DNA from: JAPXSY01 sp034003585
Lineage (GTDB): Bacteria > Verrucomicrobiota > Kiritimatiellia > RFP12 > UBA1067
Assembly: GCA_034003585.1 (NCBI GenBank)
Contig: JAVEYH010000002.1
Span: forward strand, 37,081 to 101,080
DNA length: 64,000 nt
Direction of reading: 5' to 3'
The notes beneath the pieces are model-generated. The model made no database searches and was not told the DNA's origin. It saw nothing but the letters and a program-made list of their open reading frames with translations. A program made the translations under genes and the position numbers. This document shows positions 9,183 to 17,931 of this stretch, one piece after another (the stretch's first letter is position 1; the number at the start of each line of letters is the position of its first letter).

Positions 9183-9211
9183 TTGAAGCGAAAGCTGTTC
9201 TGTGGTACAGT
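9183..9211 (+). promoter_or_regulatory. Promoter of the PII-like/rex/namZ genes
   Basis: TTGAAG (9183-9188) and TACAGT (9206-9211) are 17 nt apart, and TGG before the -10 gives an extended -10 element. The leader to the ATG at 9281 would be about 60 nt. No operator for Rex is evident. Confidence 0.45.
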
Positions 9212-9280
9212 TCCGGCCGGCTGGGATGTTCGCGCAGGGCCGGCCTCAGGAGGGAGGCGGGCACAAGGGAAGGCCAGGCG

Positions 9281-9577
9281 ATGAAACTGGTGATGGCGGT
9301 TTACAACATCGGGGTGGATGAGGAGGTCATGGCGGCGATGGAACGGGGGGGCGTCGCCTGCTTCACCAAGATGCCGCGGGTTGTGGGAAAAGGCAAGACC
9401 ACCGGACCGCGTCTGGACAACAGCGTCTGGCCGGGCGCGAACACGCTGTCGCTGTTCGTGGTGCCGGATGAGCGCGCGCAGGACGTGATGCGGGTATTTG
9501 AAGACCTCCGCGCCACCATCGGACGTAAAGCGGGGGTCAAGGCGTTCCTCCTCAACGTGGAGCAACAAACCGCGTAA
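9281..9577 (+). CDS. Small PII-like protein
   Basis: This 98-residue protein begins MKLVMAVYNIGVDEEVMAAM and has a central KMPRVVGKGKTTGPRLDNSVWPG stretch followed by LSLFVVPDERAQDVMRVFEDL. The beta-alpha-beta pattern matches a group of short PII/GlnB-fold proteins seen in anaerobic Gram-negatives rather than canonical GlnB (112 residues): the uridylylated T-loop Tyr is absent and the loop is shorter. A ligand or metal-sensing role is likely by fold, but the ligand is unknown. AAGGGAAGG lies upstream of the ATG. It is 61 nt before rex in the same direction, so it may be co-expressed with redox control. Confidence 0.65.
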   Translation: MKLVMAVYNIGVDEEVMAAMERGGVACFTKMPRVVGKGKTTGPRLDNSVWPGANTLSLFVVPDERAQDVMRVFEDLRATIGRKAGVKAFLLNVEQQTA

Positions 9578-9638
9578 CGATATGGGCGCGCGGCCGTGTG
9601 CGGCAGGCCGCGGGCATTGTGAAAGGATCGGAAACGAC

Positions 9639-10283
9639 ATGGGCAGAGCGCGCAAAGCCGAGATCGGCGACCGGATGGTGAAACGGTTTCCCCTGTATCT
9701 CCGTGTTTTGCGGGAGATGGCGGAGCAGGGTGAACCCTACGCTTCCGGAGCGGTGGTTGCCAAAGCGTTGTCGCTGGACCCGATCGTGGTGCGCAAGGAT
9801 CTCTCCCGGACCGGCGTGCGCGGCACGCCGCGTCTGGGGTTTCCGCTTCGCGAGGTGATCGCCGCCATCGAACGTTTCCTCGGCTGGAACGCCCATACCG
9901 AAGCGGTACTGGCCGGCGCGGGGCGTCTGGGCTCCGCCCTGCTGGGGTACCCCGGTTTTCAGGACCAGGGATTCAAGATTGTGGCAGCCTTTGACGCGAA
10001 TCCGCGGAAACGCGGCCGGATCGCGGGGGTGCCCGTCTATCCCGCGGATCAACTCGCCAACAAAGCCCGCACGCTGGGCGTGTCGCTCGGGATTCTCACG
10101 GTGCCGGCCGGCCAGGCGCAGGCCGCGGCGGACGCCATGATGGCCGGCGGGATCCGGGGAATCTGGAATTTCACGCCCGTACAGCTCGCGGTGCCCTCGG
10201 ATGTGATCGTCAAACGCGAAGACCTGGCCGCCGGACTGGCGGTGCTCTCCCACCGGTTGCGTCAAGGGGGCGCCACCGCATGA
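9639..10283 (+). CDS. rex: Redox-sensing transcriptional repressor Rex
   Basis: This 214-residue protein has an N-terminal winged helix (VKRFPLYLRVLREMAEQG ... SGAVVAKALSLDPIVVRKDLS) and an NAD(H)-binding Rossmann domain starting with GAGRLGS (residues 93-99) and LGYPGF. Rex binds DNA when NADH/NAD+ is low and releases it when NADH rises, and so controls fermentation genes. The internal KDLS and G-rich motif are canonical and the length is normal. ATG 9639 with GAAAGGA upstream fixes the N-terminus. Its last 4 nt overlap the start of namZ. Likely targets such as the Fe-alcohol dehydrogenase operon cannot be shown from here. Confidence 0.93.
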   Translation: MGRARKAEIGDRMVKRFPLYLRVLREMAEQGEPYASGAVVAKALSLDPIVVRKDLSRTGVRGTPRLGFPLREVIAAIERFLGWNAHTEAVLAGAGRLGSALLGYPGFQDQGFKIVAAFDANPRKRGRIAGVPVYPADQLANKARTLGVSLGILTVPAGQAQAAADAMMAGGIRGIWNFTPVQLAVPSDVIVKREDLAAGLAVLSHRLRQGGATA

Positions 10284-11431
10284 CTGTGGGCATGGATGTG
10301 CTGGCCACGCGACGCTTTGACGCCCTGCGCGGCAAACGCGTGGGCCTGTTGAGTCATCAGGCCGCGCGGACGCGCGGCGGCGCGACGTCGGCGCAACGGC
10401 TGCGCGCCGCACTGGGCGACCGGCTGGTGGCACTCTACGGCCCGGAGCACGGTTTTTTCGGCCAGGCGGGCGCGGGCGTGCGCACTGCCTCGCGTCGACA
10501 TCCCGACTGGGGCATCCCGGTTCACTCCCTTTACGGGGACCGGCGCAAACCGGCGCCCGCCATGCTGTCGGGCGTGGACCTCATGGTCTGCGACCTGCAG
10601 GACCTCGGCGTGCGCTGTTACACCTATCTCGCCACCCTTCGCAACATGCTGGAGGCGTGCCGGGAAGCGGGAATCCCTGTGCTGGTCACTGACCGGCCCA
10701 TCCCGCTGCCCCGCGCGGTCGACGGCCCCATGCCGGAAGCCGGCGCGCTCGGGTTTGTCGCGCCCTGCGCGGTTCCGCTGGTCTACGGCATGACCCCGGC
10801 GGAAAGCGCCCGCTGGATGCGGCACACCCTGTTTCCCGACCTGCGTCTTGACGTGCTTCCCATGGAGGGCTGGTCTCGTGAGGACGCGGCCTGGGATGGC
10901 GGGCGCCCCGCGTTTTTGCCGCCGTCCCCCGGAATCAAGACGTGGGAGAGCGCCATGACCTATGCGGCCACGGTCTTCTGCGAAGCGCTGCCCGGAATCG
11001 ATTGCGGCCGCGGCACCAATCTGGCGTTCCGCGTTCTGGGCGCGCCGTGGCTGCGCGCGGAACGTACCTGCGCGCGGCTGGCGGCCCTGCGCGCGGCTGG
11101 CGCCTCCTTCACCCCGCACCGGTACACCGCGGTCGGGGGCGCATATGACGGCCGCGAGCTCGACGGCCTGCTGCTGACCGTCACCGACCCCGCGCGTTTC
11201 GCCCCGGCCACCGTCTCCCTGGCGCTGCTGCAGACCCTGGCGGAACAGTACGGCCCGCACCGCGTCTGGCGCCACAAGGGCGTGCGGCCGGCCTGGTTCG
11301 ACACGCTGTACGGGACCGCGGCGGCGCGGCGGGACCTGTGCAGGGGCCGGCCGTTCCGCGAGATCGCTGCGGGATGGCGCGCCGCGCACCGGGCGTTCCG
11401 GACCGCGCGCGCCGCGGCGCTGTTGTATTGA
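10280..11431 (+). CDS. namZ: NamZ-like exo-beta-N-acetylmuramidase (DUF1343)
   Basis: This 383-residue protein matches DUF1343/NamZ, exo-lytic enzymes that remove terminal N-acetylmuramic acid from peptidoglycan fragments. Diagnostic segments are GLLSHQAAR, ALYGPEHGFFGQAGAG, IPVHSLYG, VCDLQDLGVRCYTYLATL and a GRGTNLAFRVLGAPWL region near residue 240. No clear signal peptide is present, so a cytoplasmic wall-recycling role is more likely than secretion. Its ATGA start overlaps rex, which suggests translational coupling of a redox regulator and a cell-wall gene. It ends 1 nt from the convergent corA stop, with no terminator between. Confidence 0.85.
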   Translation: MTVGMDVLATRRFDALRGKRVGLLSHQAARTRGGATSAQRLRAALGDRLVALYGPEHGFFGQAGAGVRTASRRHPDWGIPVHSLYGDRRKPAPAMLSGVDLMVCDLQDLGVRCYTYLATLRNMLEACREAGIPVLVTDRPIPLPRAVDGPMPEAGALGFVAPCAVPLVYGMTPAESARWMRHTLFPDLRLDVLPMEGWSREDAAWDGGRPAFLPPSPGIKTWESAMTYAATVFCEALPGIDCGRGTNLAFRVLGAPWLRAERTCARLAALRAAGASFTPHRYTAVGGAYDGRELDGLLLTVTDPARFAPATVSLALLQTLAEQYGPHRVWRHKGVRPAWFDTLYGTAAARRDLCRGRPFREIAAGWRAAHRAFRTARAAALLY

Positions 11432-11432
11432 C

Positions 11433-12365
11433 TCAGAAGAAGCGGCGGCGGGCGAGCACAATCACCACGACCAGCGAGAGCAGCAGCGAAACGCCCATGA
11501 GGATGGGGAAGGCGTGCTCATACTGGCCCAGAGGCAGTTTCACATTCATGCCGTAAATGCTGGCCACCAGCGTGGGCAGCATGAGCACGATCGTGATGGA
11601 GGTCAGATACTTCATCACGTTATTGAGGTTGTTCGAAATGATCGAAGCGAAGGTGTCGAGCGTGCCGGTGAGGATGTTGCTGTGGATCGTGGCCATCTCC
11701 AGCGCCTGCCGGTACTCCACCGCCACGTCCTCCAGCACATCGAGATCCTTGTCGGGGATGTCCAACTGGCGCGTGTGCTCGACGCGTCCGATCAGGATGT
11801 CGTTCGCCTTCAGTGAGGTGGTGAAGTAAACCAGACTCTTCTCGATGTTCAGCAGGCGCATCAGCGCCTCGTTGGAGATCGATTCGTGCAGGTCCTGCTC
11901 AACCATGTCGGCGCGCTGGCGGATGTCGCGCAGATACCGCAGGTAAAGGATGGCCGAATGCCAGAGAAGCTGGAACGCGAACCGGAACTGGTCCTCGGGC
12001 GGGCAGACGCGCCGGATCTGGTCCAGGAAGGTGCTGGTGACCGGCGTCAGCCGGTTACAGATCGTGATCACATTGGACTGGGTGAGGACAATGCCGAGCG
12101 GCAACGTGTGGAACGGGATCAGATTCTCGTGCGGCTCATGATACGGGACATGCACGATCAGGAGTGTGGCCCCATCCTCAATCTCCAAACGGGGCCGCTC
12201 GTCCTTGTCCAGCGGGTCCGTGAGAAACTCGCGCGGGACACGGGTCAGCTCCTGGACCCGCGCGATCTCTTCTGTGGAGGGGTCGGCCAGATTGATCCAG
12301 CAGGCTCCGGTCGGAGCGGCGACCTCCCGGAGACCTCCGTTCTCCCAATGATAGATTGTGACCAT
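11433..12365 (-). CDS. corA: CorA-family magnesium/divalent cation transporter
   Basis: This 310-residue protein has a soluble N-terminal alpha/beta domain, a long helical stalk, and two C-terminal TM helices joined by the signature loop YGMNVKLP. The tail ends with the basic LARRRFF usual after TM2. CorA forms a pentameric channel for Mg2+ (sometimes Co2+ or Ni2+) in the inner membrane. ATG 12365 follows GAGGAGGCGG. A predicted promoter at 12396-12424 serves it alone. Confidence 0.93.
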   Translation of the reverse strand: MVTIYHWENGGLREVAAPTGACWINLADPSTEEIARVQELTRVPREFLTDPLDKDERPRLEIEDGATLLIVHVPYHEPHENLIPFHTLPLGIVLTQSNVITICNRLTPVTSTFLDQIRRVCPPEDQFRFAFQLLWHSAILYLRYLRDIRQRADMVEQDLHESISNEALMRLLNIEKSLVYFTTSLKANDILIGRVEHTRQLDIPDKDLDVLEDVAVEYRQALEMATIHSNILTGTLDTFASIISNNLNNVMKYLTSITIVLMLPTLVASIYGMNVKLPLGQYEHAFPILMGVSLLLSLVVVIVLARRRFF

Positions 12366-12395
12366 AACCGCCTCCTCTCCGCACCAGCGGGCTCG

Positions 12396-12424
12396 TTTGT
12401 ACTCTTATCCCCCACCTGATGCAA
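12396..12424 (-). promoter_or_regulatory. Promoter of corA
   Basis: On the minus strand TTGCAT (12424-12419) and TACAAA (12401-12396) are spaced 17 nt apart in the 74-nt gap downstream of the beta-strand repeat gene. The leader is about 25 nt and includes the ribosome-binding site. No Mg-sensing riboswitch fits in this space. Confidence 0.45.
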
Positions 12425-12439
12425 GCGGTTTCTTGACGG

Positions 12440-15400
12440 CTACCGGAACAGGAGAATCGTCCCCAAATCATGCACGAGCGTCACCTTGCCGGCGCCCGGC
12501 GTGGTGTCGTACTGAACCACCCACGTGCCGGGAAGATTGGGCGTCGCGGCGAAGGTGCCGGTGAGATTGCCCGAACAGGCGACGATCTCATACGAGTACC
12601 CCGCCATCCGCGAGACGTCGCCGATCACCAGCGTGAGCGTCGACAGATCCAAATCCCCCGCGACGGAAAGGGTATCCGTCAGGCCGTTCTCGCGCGTGTC
12701 AACCAGCAGAGTGCAACCGTCAAACACGGGTGACCCGTCGAGCGCCAGCGTGCCCACTTCGCCCACACCGCCCGGAGCGACGGTTTCCGTCACGGTCAGG
12801 CTGTCACACCCGGAGATCGTCCCGCTGCCGCCGATGCCGGCCAGCGTCTGCGGCTGACCGTTCACGTCAAAGGTCGCGCCCGCGCCGACCGTAACCGTTC
12901 CGCCGGAAGCCAGGGAGCCGCCGTCCAGCTTCAGAATCCCGCCGCTCACACGCGTATCGCCCAGATAGGTGTTCGCGCCGGACAACGCCAACGTGCCGCC
13001 ACCGACCTTGACCAGCGTGTTGGAGCCGGAGATCACTCCGGAGAAGAGCGTGCTGCGGTTGTCGTTGCCGACAGTGAACGTCGCCCCGCGGCCACTGCCG
13101 TTGGCAATCCCGCCCGCACCCTCCAGCGAACCCACCTCCTGGTCAAGCCCGTTCAGGTCCAGCGTCCCGCCTTCCGAAACAAGCAGGGCCGTGGCGTCGG
13201 GCAACACATTGGTGGGAAAGGCGCATTCGAGCCCGAGCCACTTGTACCGCAGGCACTCGGTGACCGAGTACGCGTCCGACAGGCTGAGCGCCGTACTGTA
13301 GACCGCCACCTCGTTGACATCGCCCTGGTATGAACGGAAAAGGGTTCCGCTGTACGGCCGGCAGTCCCCGATCGCGGCGACCCAGGTCCGCGGCGTTTCG
13401 GCCAGGGCGGCCAACACGTGCGGCGCGCCTGCCGCAAACACCCTGTCCTCCGTATCATTGACGAACATCCGTCCGCCGCATGAAAAGTCGTTTCCGTTGC
13501 CCGGATGGATCCACGAAGTCAGATTGGACTGCCGGATACTGATATCCTGTCCGTACCCGCCCCAGAGGCCGCCGTTGTCCCTGTACCCGCGCACCTCGTT
13601 GACCACGAAAACCGAGCGCGACAGCGCGCTCTTGGACGCGATCAGGCAGTTGGTCCGGCCCCCGAAACGGACGGCCGGCAAACCGCTCGACGCATTGGTC
13701 ACCAGTACCGGCTGCAGCACCGACACGTCCTGCGTGAAATGGACGCCGGCCCCGGACGCGTCCGCCCACATGGTGACGTTCGACCCGTCCAGCGTCAGCA
13801 AATCGGCGCGTGCCGCATCGAGCCGGTACGCGAGCCCGTTGGTCGGAAGTTCCGTTTGCGTGCCCTGCAGCCGGAGGGTCCCCGCTTCGATGGTCGTGGC
13901 CCCGCTGTACGTGTTGAGTCCGCTCAGCGTCAGCGTGCCGTTCCCCGTCTTCACAAGCGAGACGGCGCCTTCGCCATCCCGGATCGCCCCCCAGAAGCGG
14001 CTGCCCGCACCGTCCGCACCGACCGTCAGCGTCGCGTCGCCGGCCGCGCTGTTGCTCACCACGCCCCCGCCCTCCAGCGCACCGGACGCCAAGCCCTCCC
14101 CGTTGAGGTCGAGCAGCCCGTTGACAGAGGCGGTCCGCATCGCCGAATCCGCACCCTCCACAACCAACGCGCCCGCCTGGACCTCGAAGGTTCCCCCAAA
14201 CGGTTCCGCGTCGGTGAGGGTCAGGGTGCCCGCTCCATTCTGCACCACACGGCCGGTGCCGCGGATGGCGTTGGTGATCGTGGCATCGCCGTTGAGGGTG
14301 AACATCAGCACCCCGTCGTTGACCACCACCGGCCCGGGCGCCAGCGCCTGCGGCGCGGCGATCTCCAGCGTGCCGCGGCTGACGCGCGTTCCCCCCGTAT
14401 ACGTGTTGGAGCCGGTCAGCCGGATGATGCCGGCAAAAGCCGTGCCGGGGCAGCCGACCTCGAGACCGCCGGGGCCGGTGATCGGGCCGCTGAATGTCCC
14501 GATGGCGGCGGCCAATATTGACACGCTCACCCGCGCGTCCCGCATCAGCTCGACCGGTCCCGAGATCTCGCTGTCCCGCTCGAACACCACCGCGCCGAGC
14601 GGCTGGGACGCGCCGGCGCCCACACCCGCGAGATGCAGGGCATTGGTGACGTTCCCGGTGAACGTGACGCGGAACTGGCCGCCCCACGCCTCGTTGCCGT
14701 AGATGTACACGTCCCCGTCACTGAAACCGCGGCTGTTCGCGAGCGACACGCGGCCCGCCATGATGCGCGTCGGTCCGGTGTAGGTGTTGGCGGACGCGGT
14801 GAGCTGCAGATCCTCGTCCGGCCCGCCGCCCGCCAGCGTCAGCCCGTTCGAACCCGCGATCACACTCCCGAGCGTGGGGCCGAATTGATTCGACCGCCGC
14901 AAGTTATAGATGATGACGCCTTCCGAAGTCCCGAAATCGAGCGTGCCGCCGTTGAGGCCCGCCGTGACGCCGCTGGAGTTGTTGAGGATCACCCCGGCCG
15001 GATTCACGCCGTCGCCGACGGTCAGCGTCTGGCCGCTGTTGACGGTCAGCACCGCGCCGTTGTGCACGCGCAGCGCGTGGACATGGACGCTGTCCGTGGA
15101 GGCGTTGGCCGTCACATTGGCGATCGAGGTATCGCCGCCGCCGAGCCCGGACGTGTAGGCCGCCACGCTGAAGCCGTCCGTCGCGTCATAGGTGAGGAAA
15201 TCGCAAGACCGGCGGTCATCATTGTGGATGCCGAAGACGGCCGGAACCATGCCGTTGACGGTCGCCACCCCACCGTTAACCAGGACTTTTTCCGTGCCGC
15301 CCAGCGTGGCGGTACCCGCGCCCGGCCAGATCGCCAGCACCCCGTACGTGTCGCGCTTCAGCACGCTGTTCTCCGCCGCGCCGGCCGCGCCGAGCGTCAC

Positions 15401-17722
15401 GCTCAGACTGCTCTGGCTGCCGCGCGCGGGACGCAGCATCGAGACGCCGGGGCCGACGGTTACGGTGTTCGCCGCGTCGCCATGGGCCACGGACATCGAA
15501 AGGTTGGCCCCGCTTCCGGACGGCGCGATCTCCAGCGTGCCGCCGTTGATCGTCACCGGGCCGTATCCGAACGGCGTGCCGCCGGTTCCCTGCGCGGTCA
15601 GCGTTCCCGCGTTAAGGACCGAGGCGCCGGTATACCCGTTGTCCGCGAGGAACCGGAGCAGTCCGGGGCCGCTCTTGATCAGGCCACCGTCAACCGTGCC
15701 GCCGGTCGCGTTGGTGAAACCCTGATTGAAGGTCGTCGTGCTGCCGACGGTCGCCGCCTCGACGCGCGCGCCCCCTTCCCGGACGTTATAGCGGTGGTAC
15801 GCGCCTGCCACGGAGGTCCGGGATCCGAGAAACCGCAGCAGACCGCCGTCGAAATTCACGAACGTCGGGTGGGCCTCCTGCGACCCCACCGTTCCGAAGC
15901 CGCCCTGCATGATCAGCGTGCCGCCCGCCAGCGTGACCGTACCGGTGCTGGTGGTGCCGGCGGCTCCGTTTGACATCACGACCAGCCCGTCGGTGGTGAC
16001 CTGCGCGTCATTCGTCACCACCAGCGAATGGGTCTTGCCGTCGCTGGCGATGCGCGTGTTGGCGTTCGCGATGTTCACGACCGCCGTGCCGCATGCCAGC
16101 AGGCCGAGCCCCTGACAGTGCTGGATATAGCCGATGTTCATGGTGCCGCCGCTGACCGTGACGAAGATATCGTTGGTGTTGATGTTTCCCAGCGTGTTCT
16201 TGAAAAACGTGGCGCCGCCGGTCTGCAGATAGCGCCCCGTGCCTCCCAGCGCGCTGTCGAACAGGTGGGTCCCGCCGCGGATCTCGACCGGGTACCCCGG
16301 CGAGACCGTCAACGTCGCGCCCGTGCTGCTGCCGCCGTTGAACACCACCCGGGCACCCGCGTTCTGCGTGAACCCGCCGCCGGAGAACGTCCCGCCCGCG
16401 ATTTCGAGCGTGCCCGCCGAAACCGTGACCGCCGCGTTCGTGGTGCGGAGCGCGCCCAGCGCCAGCGTCGACTCCTGCGTTTTGGTGATCGCGCCCGAAC
16501 CGTAAAGCGGCGTGTCGTTGGTCTCGCTCTCCGTGGTGTTGAGTTCAAGGGCCGAGCCGGATTCAAGGCGGATCTGCGCGGTGTTCGCCAAAAGGGTTCC
16601 GAGTGTGCCGCCCGTGACCGCCAGTTTGCCCCCGTCCACCACCGTCGGCCCGGCGTACGTTTGGGTGTTTGTGACCGTCATCGTGCCGGTCCCGGCTTTC
16701 GTCAGGCCGCCCGCCCCTGTAAAAACGTTGGCCAGCGAGAACGAGTCGTTTTTCCACCCCAACTCCAGCGTGACGGGACCGTTCTCCGTATCCGCAAGGG
16801 TGAAGTCATTGGTGACCAGGAGGGTGCCGATGCGAAACGTGCCGATCCCCGGCGCGAAGGTCAGGTTCAGCCCCGGGAATCGCGCGTCGAACGTCACATT
16901 CTGCAGCGTGTTGGAATTCCCAGCCACAAAGGTCCCGGCCTCTTTGAAAGAGAACGTTCCCCCGCCGTAGCACATGCCGGAGAACAGGCGTGTGGCCCCG
17001 TTCAGCCAGAATTGGATCGTGCTGGAGTGGTTGGTGAGCACGCCGCTGCCCGTCAAGGCCCCAATGTTGTCGGTCTTGTTCGCCTGATCAACCGTGCCGC
17101 CCGCCTGAATGTCGAGAACCGCGTAATTATTGATCTGGTTGTTCCCTCCGCACCGCAGCACGGCGCCATTTCCCACGGTGATCGTGCCGCTGCCGACATT
17201 CAATCCGTCGCTGTTGTCTTTGAACCGGAGGTCCAGCAGCCCGTTTTCCACCGTCAGGCCCGACGGCACGGTCAAATATTTCTCCAGCCGCAGCGTGCCC
17301 GTCCCCGCTTTTGAGATTGCCGTGCCGGCTGCGGGCGAGAGGGTCAGCGCCACCGTGGCGGTAACGGCGTTTCCCTCGACCGTGACCAACGCGGGGTTGC
17401 CGTTGTTGTTGAGCGTCACGGTGCTGTTCGTGAACAGGGTATCCGCGCCGGAGACGTACAGTCCGCCAAGCGTCAGCCCGGCGACATTCTGGTCGACCCG
17501 CGCCGGCACCCCGTTGGTGAAGTAGGCCGTAAACCCCGCGCCGGCGGCGTACGCGCCGCCCTCCCAGTTGACCAGGTCACCCCATGCCCCGTCCCCGGAG
17601 GCCGTCCACACGCCGTCCGCAGCCGAAAGCGAACCGGCCGCCAGCGCGAGCGCCGCGATCTTTCGTCCGAATCCCGGCACCGCGATACGGATCCCGCGAG
17701 TGAAAAAACTTGTCTTGACCAT
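12440..17722 (-). CDS. Large secreted autotransporter-associated beta-strand repeat protein with embedded LamG-like domain
   Basis: This 1760-residue exported protein starts MVKTSFFTRGIRIAVPGFGR and has a signal peptide ending near ALAAGSLSAADG. It is mostly Gly/Thr/Asn-rich parallel beta-helix. At least six autotransporter-associated repeats (PF12951 type) are visible, for example LTLSGLNTYSGATTIEAGTL, IRLTGSNTYTGGTRVSRGTL and LALSGANTYLGDTRVSGGIL. Between the last two lies a different 200-residue segment (AYRLDAARADLLTLDGSNVT ... SYQGDVNEVAVYSTALSLSD), which resembles a LamG/concanavalin-like domain. There is no C-terminal translocator barrel; the protein ends GTILLFR. ATG 17722 has AGGAAAGG upstream and is preferred over the TTG at 17743. 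It is probably a cell-surface adhesin or glycan-binding protein; the exact role is unknown. Confidence 0.88.
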   Translation of the reverse strand: MVKTSFFTRGIRIAVPGFGRKIAALALAAGSLSAADGVWTASGDGAWGDLVNWEGGAYAAGAGFTAYFTNGVPARVDQNVAGLTLGGLYVSGADTLFTNSTVTLNNNGNPALVTVEGNAVTATVALTLSPAAGTAISKAGTGTLRLEKYLTVPSGLTVENGLLDLRFKDNSDGLNVGSGTITVGNGAVLRCGGNNQINNYAVLDIQAGGTVDQANKTDNIGALTGSGVLTNHSSTIQFWLNGATRLFSGMCYGGGTFSFKEAGTFVAGNSNTLQNVTFDARFPGLNLTFAPGIGTFRIGTLLVTNDFTLADTENGPVTLELGWKNDSFSLANVFTGAGGLTKAGTGTMTVTNTQTYAGPTVVDGGKLAVTGGTLGTLLANTAQIRLESGSALELNTTESETNDTPLYGSGAITKTQESTLALGALRTTNAAVTVSAGTLEIAGGTFSGGGFTQNAGARVVFNGGSSTGATLTVSPGYPVEIRGGTHLFDSALGGTGRYLQTGGATFFKNTLGNINTNDIFVTVSGGTMNIGYIQHCQGLGLLACGTAVVNIANANTRIASDGKTHSLVVTNDAQVTTDGLVVMSNGAAGTTSTGTVTLAGGTLIMQGGFGTVGSQEAHPTFVNFDGGLLRFLGSRTSVAGAYHRYNVREGGARVEAATVGSTTTFNQGFTNATGGTVDGGLIKSGPGLLRFLADNGYTGASVLNAGTLTAQGTGGTPFGYGPVTINGGTLEIAPSGSGANLSMSVAHGDAANTVTVGPGVSMLRPARGSQSSLSVTLGAAGAAENSVLKRDTYGVLAIWPGAGTATLGGTEKVLVNGGVATVNGMVPAVFGIHNDDRRSCDFLTYDATDGFSVAAYTSGLGGGDTSIANVTANASTDSVHVHALRVHNGAVLTVNSGQTLTVGDGVNPAGVILNNSSGVTAGLNGGTLDFGTSEGVIIYNLRRSNQFGPTLGSVIAGSNGLTLAGGGPDEDLQLTASANTYTGPTRIMAGRVSLANSRGFSDGDVYIYGNEAWGGQFRVTFTGNVTNALHLAGVGAGASQPLGAVVFERDSEISGPVELMRDARVSVSILAAAIGTFSGPITGPGGLEVGCPGTAFAGIIRLTGSNTYTGGTRVSRGTLEIAAPQALAPGPVVVNDGVLMFTLNGDATITNAIRGTGRVVQNGAGTLTLTDAEPFGGTFEVQAGALVVEGADSAMRTASVNGLLDLNGEGLASGALEGGGVVSNSAAGDATLTVGADGAGSRFWGAIRDGEGAVSLVKTGNGTLTLSGLNTYSGATTIEAGTLRLQGTQTELPTNGLAYRLDAARADLLTLDGSNVTMWADASGAGVHFTQDVSVLQPVLVTNASSGLPAVRFGGRTNCLIASKSALSRSVFVVNEVRGYRDNGGLWGGYGQDISIRQSNLTSWIHPGNGNDFSCGGRMFVNDTEDRVFAAGAPHVLAALAETPRTWVAAIGDCRPYSGTLFRSYQGDVNEVAVYSTALSLSDAYSVTECLRYKWLGLECAFPTNVLPDATALLVSEGGTLDLNGLDQEVGSLEGAGGIANGSGRGATFTVGNDNRSTLFSGVISGSNTLVKVGGGTLALSGANTYLGDTRVSGGILKLDGGSLASGGTVTVGAGATFDVNGQPQTLAGIGGSGTISGCDSLTVTETVAPGGVGEVGTLALDGSPVFDGCTLLVDTRENGLTDTLSVAGDLDLSTLTLVIGDVSRMAGYSYEIVACSGNLTGTFAATPNLPGTWVVQYDTTPGAGKVTLVHDLGTILLFR

Positions 17723-17782
17723 ACTCAACCGCCTTTCCTGCAAGAATCACCACATCCATTTTCGTTTGATTACGAAGGCAAA

Positions 17783-17811
17783 AGGATACCCCAAAAGGGG
17801 GCGTGTGCCAA
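17783..17811 (-). promoter_or_regulatory. Promoter of the beta-strand repeat gene
   Basis: On the minus strand TTGGCA (17811-17806) and TATCCT (17788-17783) are spaced 17 nt apart, giving a leader of about 54 nt. The spacer contains CCCC-N4-GGGG. The gap also holds the divergent smc promoter. Confidence 0.55.
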
Positions 17812-17841
17812 GCCGGTTGCGGCGAAAAACAGCTTTATGCT

Positions 17842-17870
17842 TTTACTCCACACCCCCCTTCTGCTATAAG
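17842..17870 (+). promoter_or_regulatory. Extended -10 promoter of smc
   Basis: TTTACT (17842-17847) and TATAAG (17865-17870) are 17 nt apart, with TGC directly before the -10. The leader is about 55 nt and holds GAGG 8 nt before the GTG start. Confidence 0.6.
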
Positions 17871-17931
17871 AAGCGTGTATTGCGACGGCTGAAAGGAACC
17901 TTGCCGTCAATCCGGCTCTCCGAGGTTTTCC

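Noticed and set aside
12470..17314. Several long plus-strand open frames opposite the beta-strand repeat gene
   Set aside because: High GC and repeat composition keep these frames open. They have no starts with ribosome-binding sites and no domains.
17789..17800. CCCC-AAAA-GGGG as an operator or terminator
   Set aside because: A 4-bp stem is too short to support either, and it lies in a promoter spacer.
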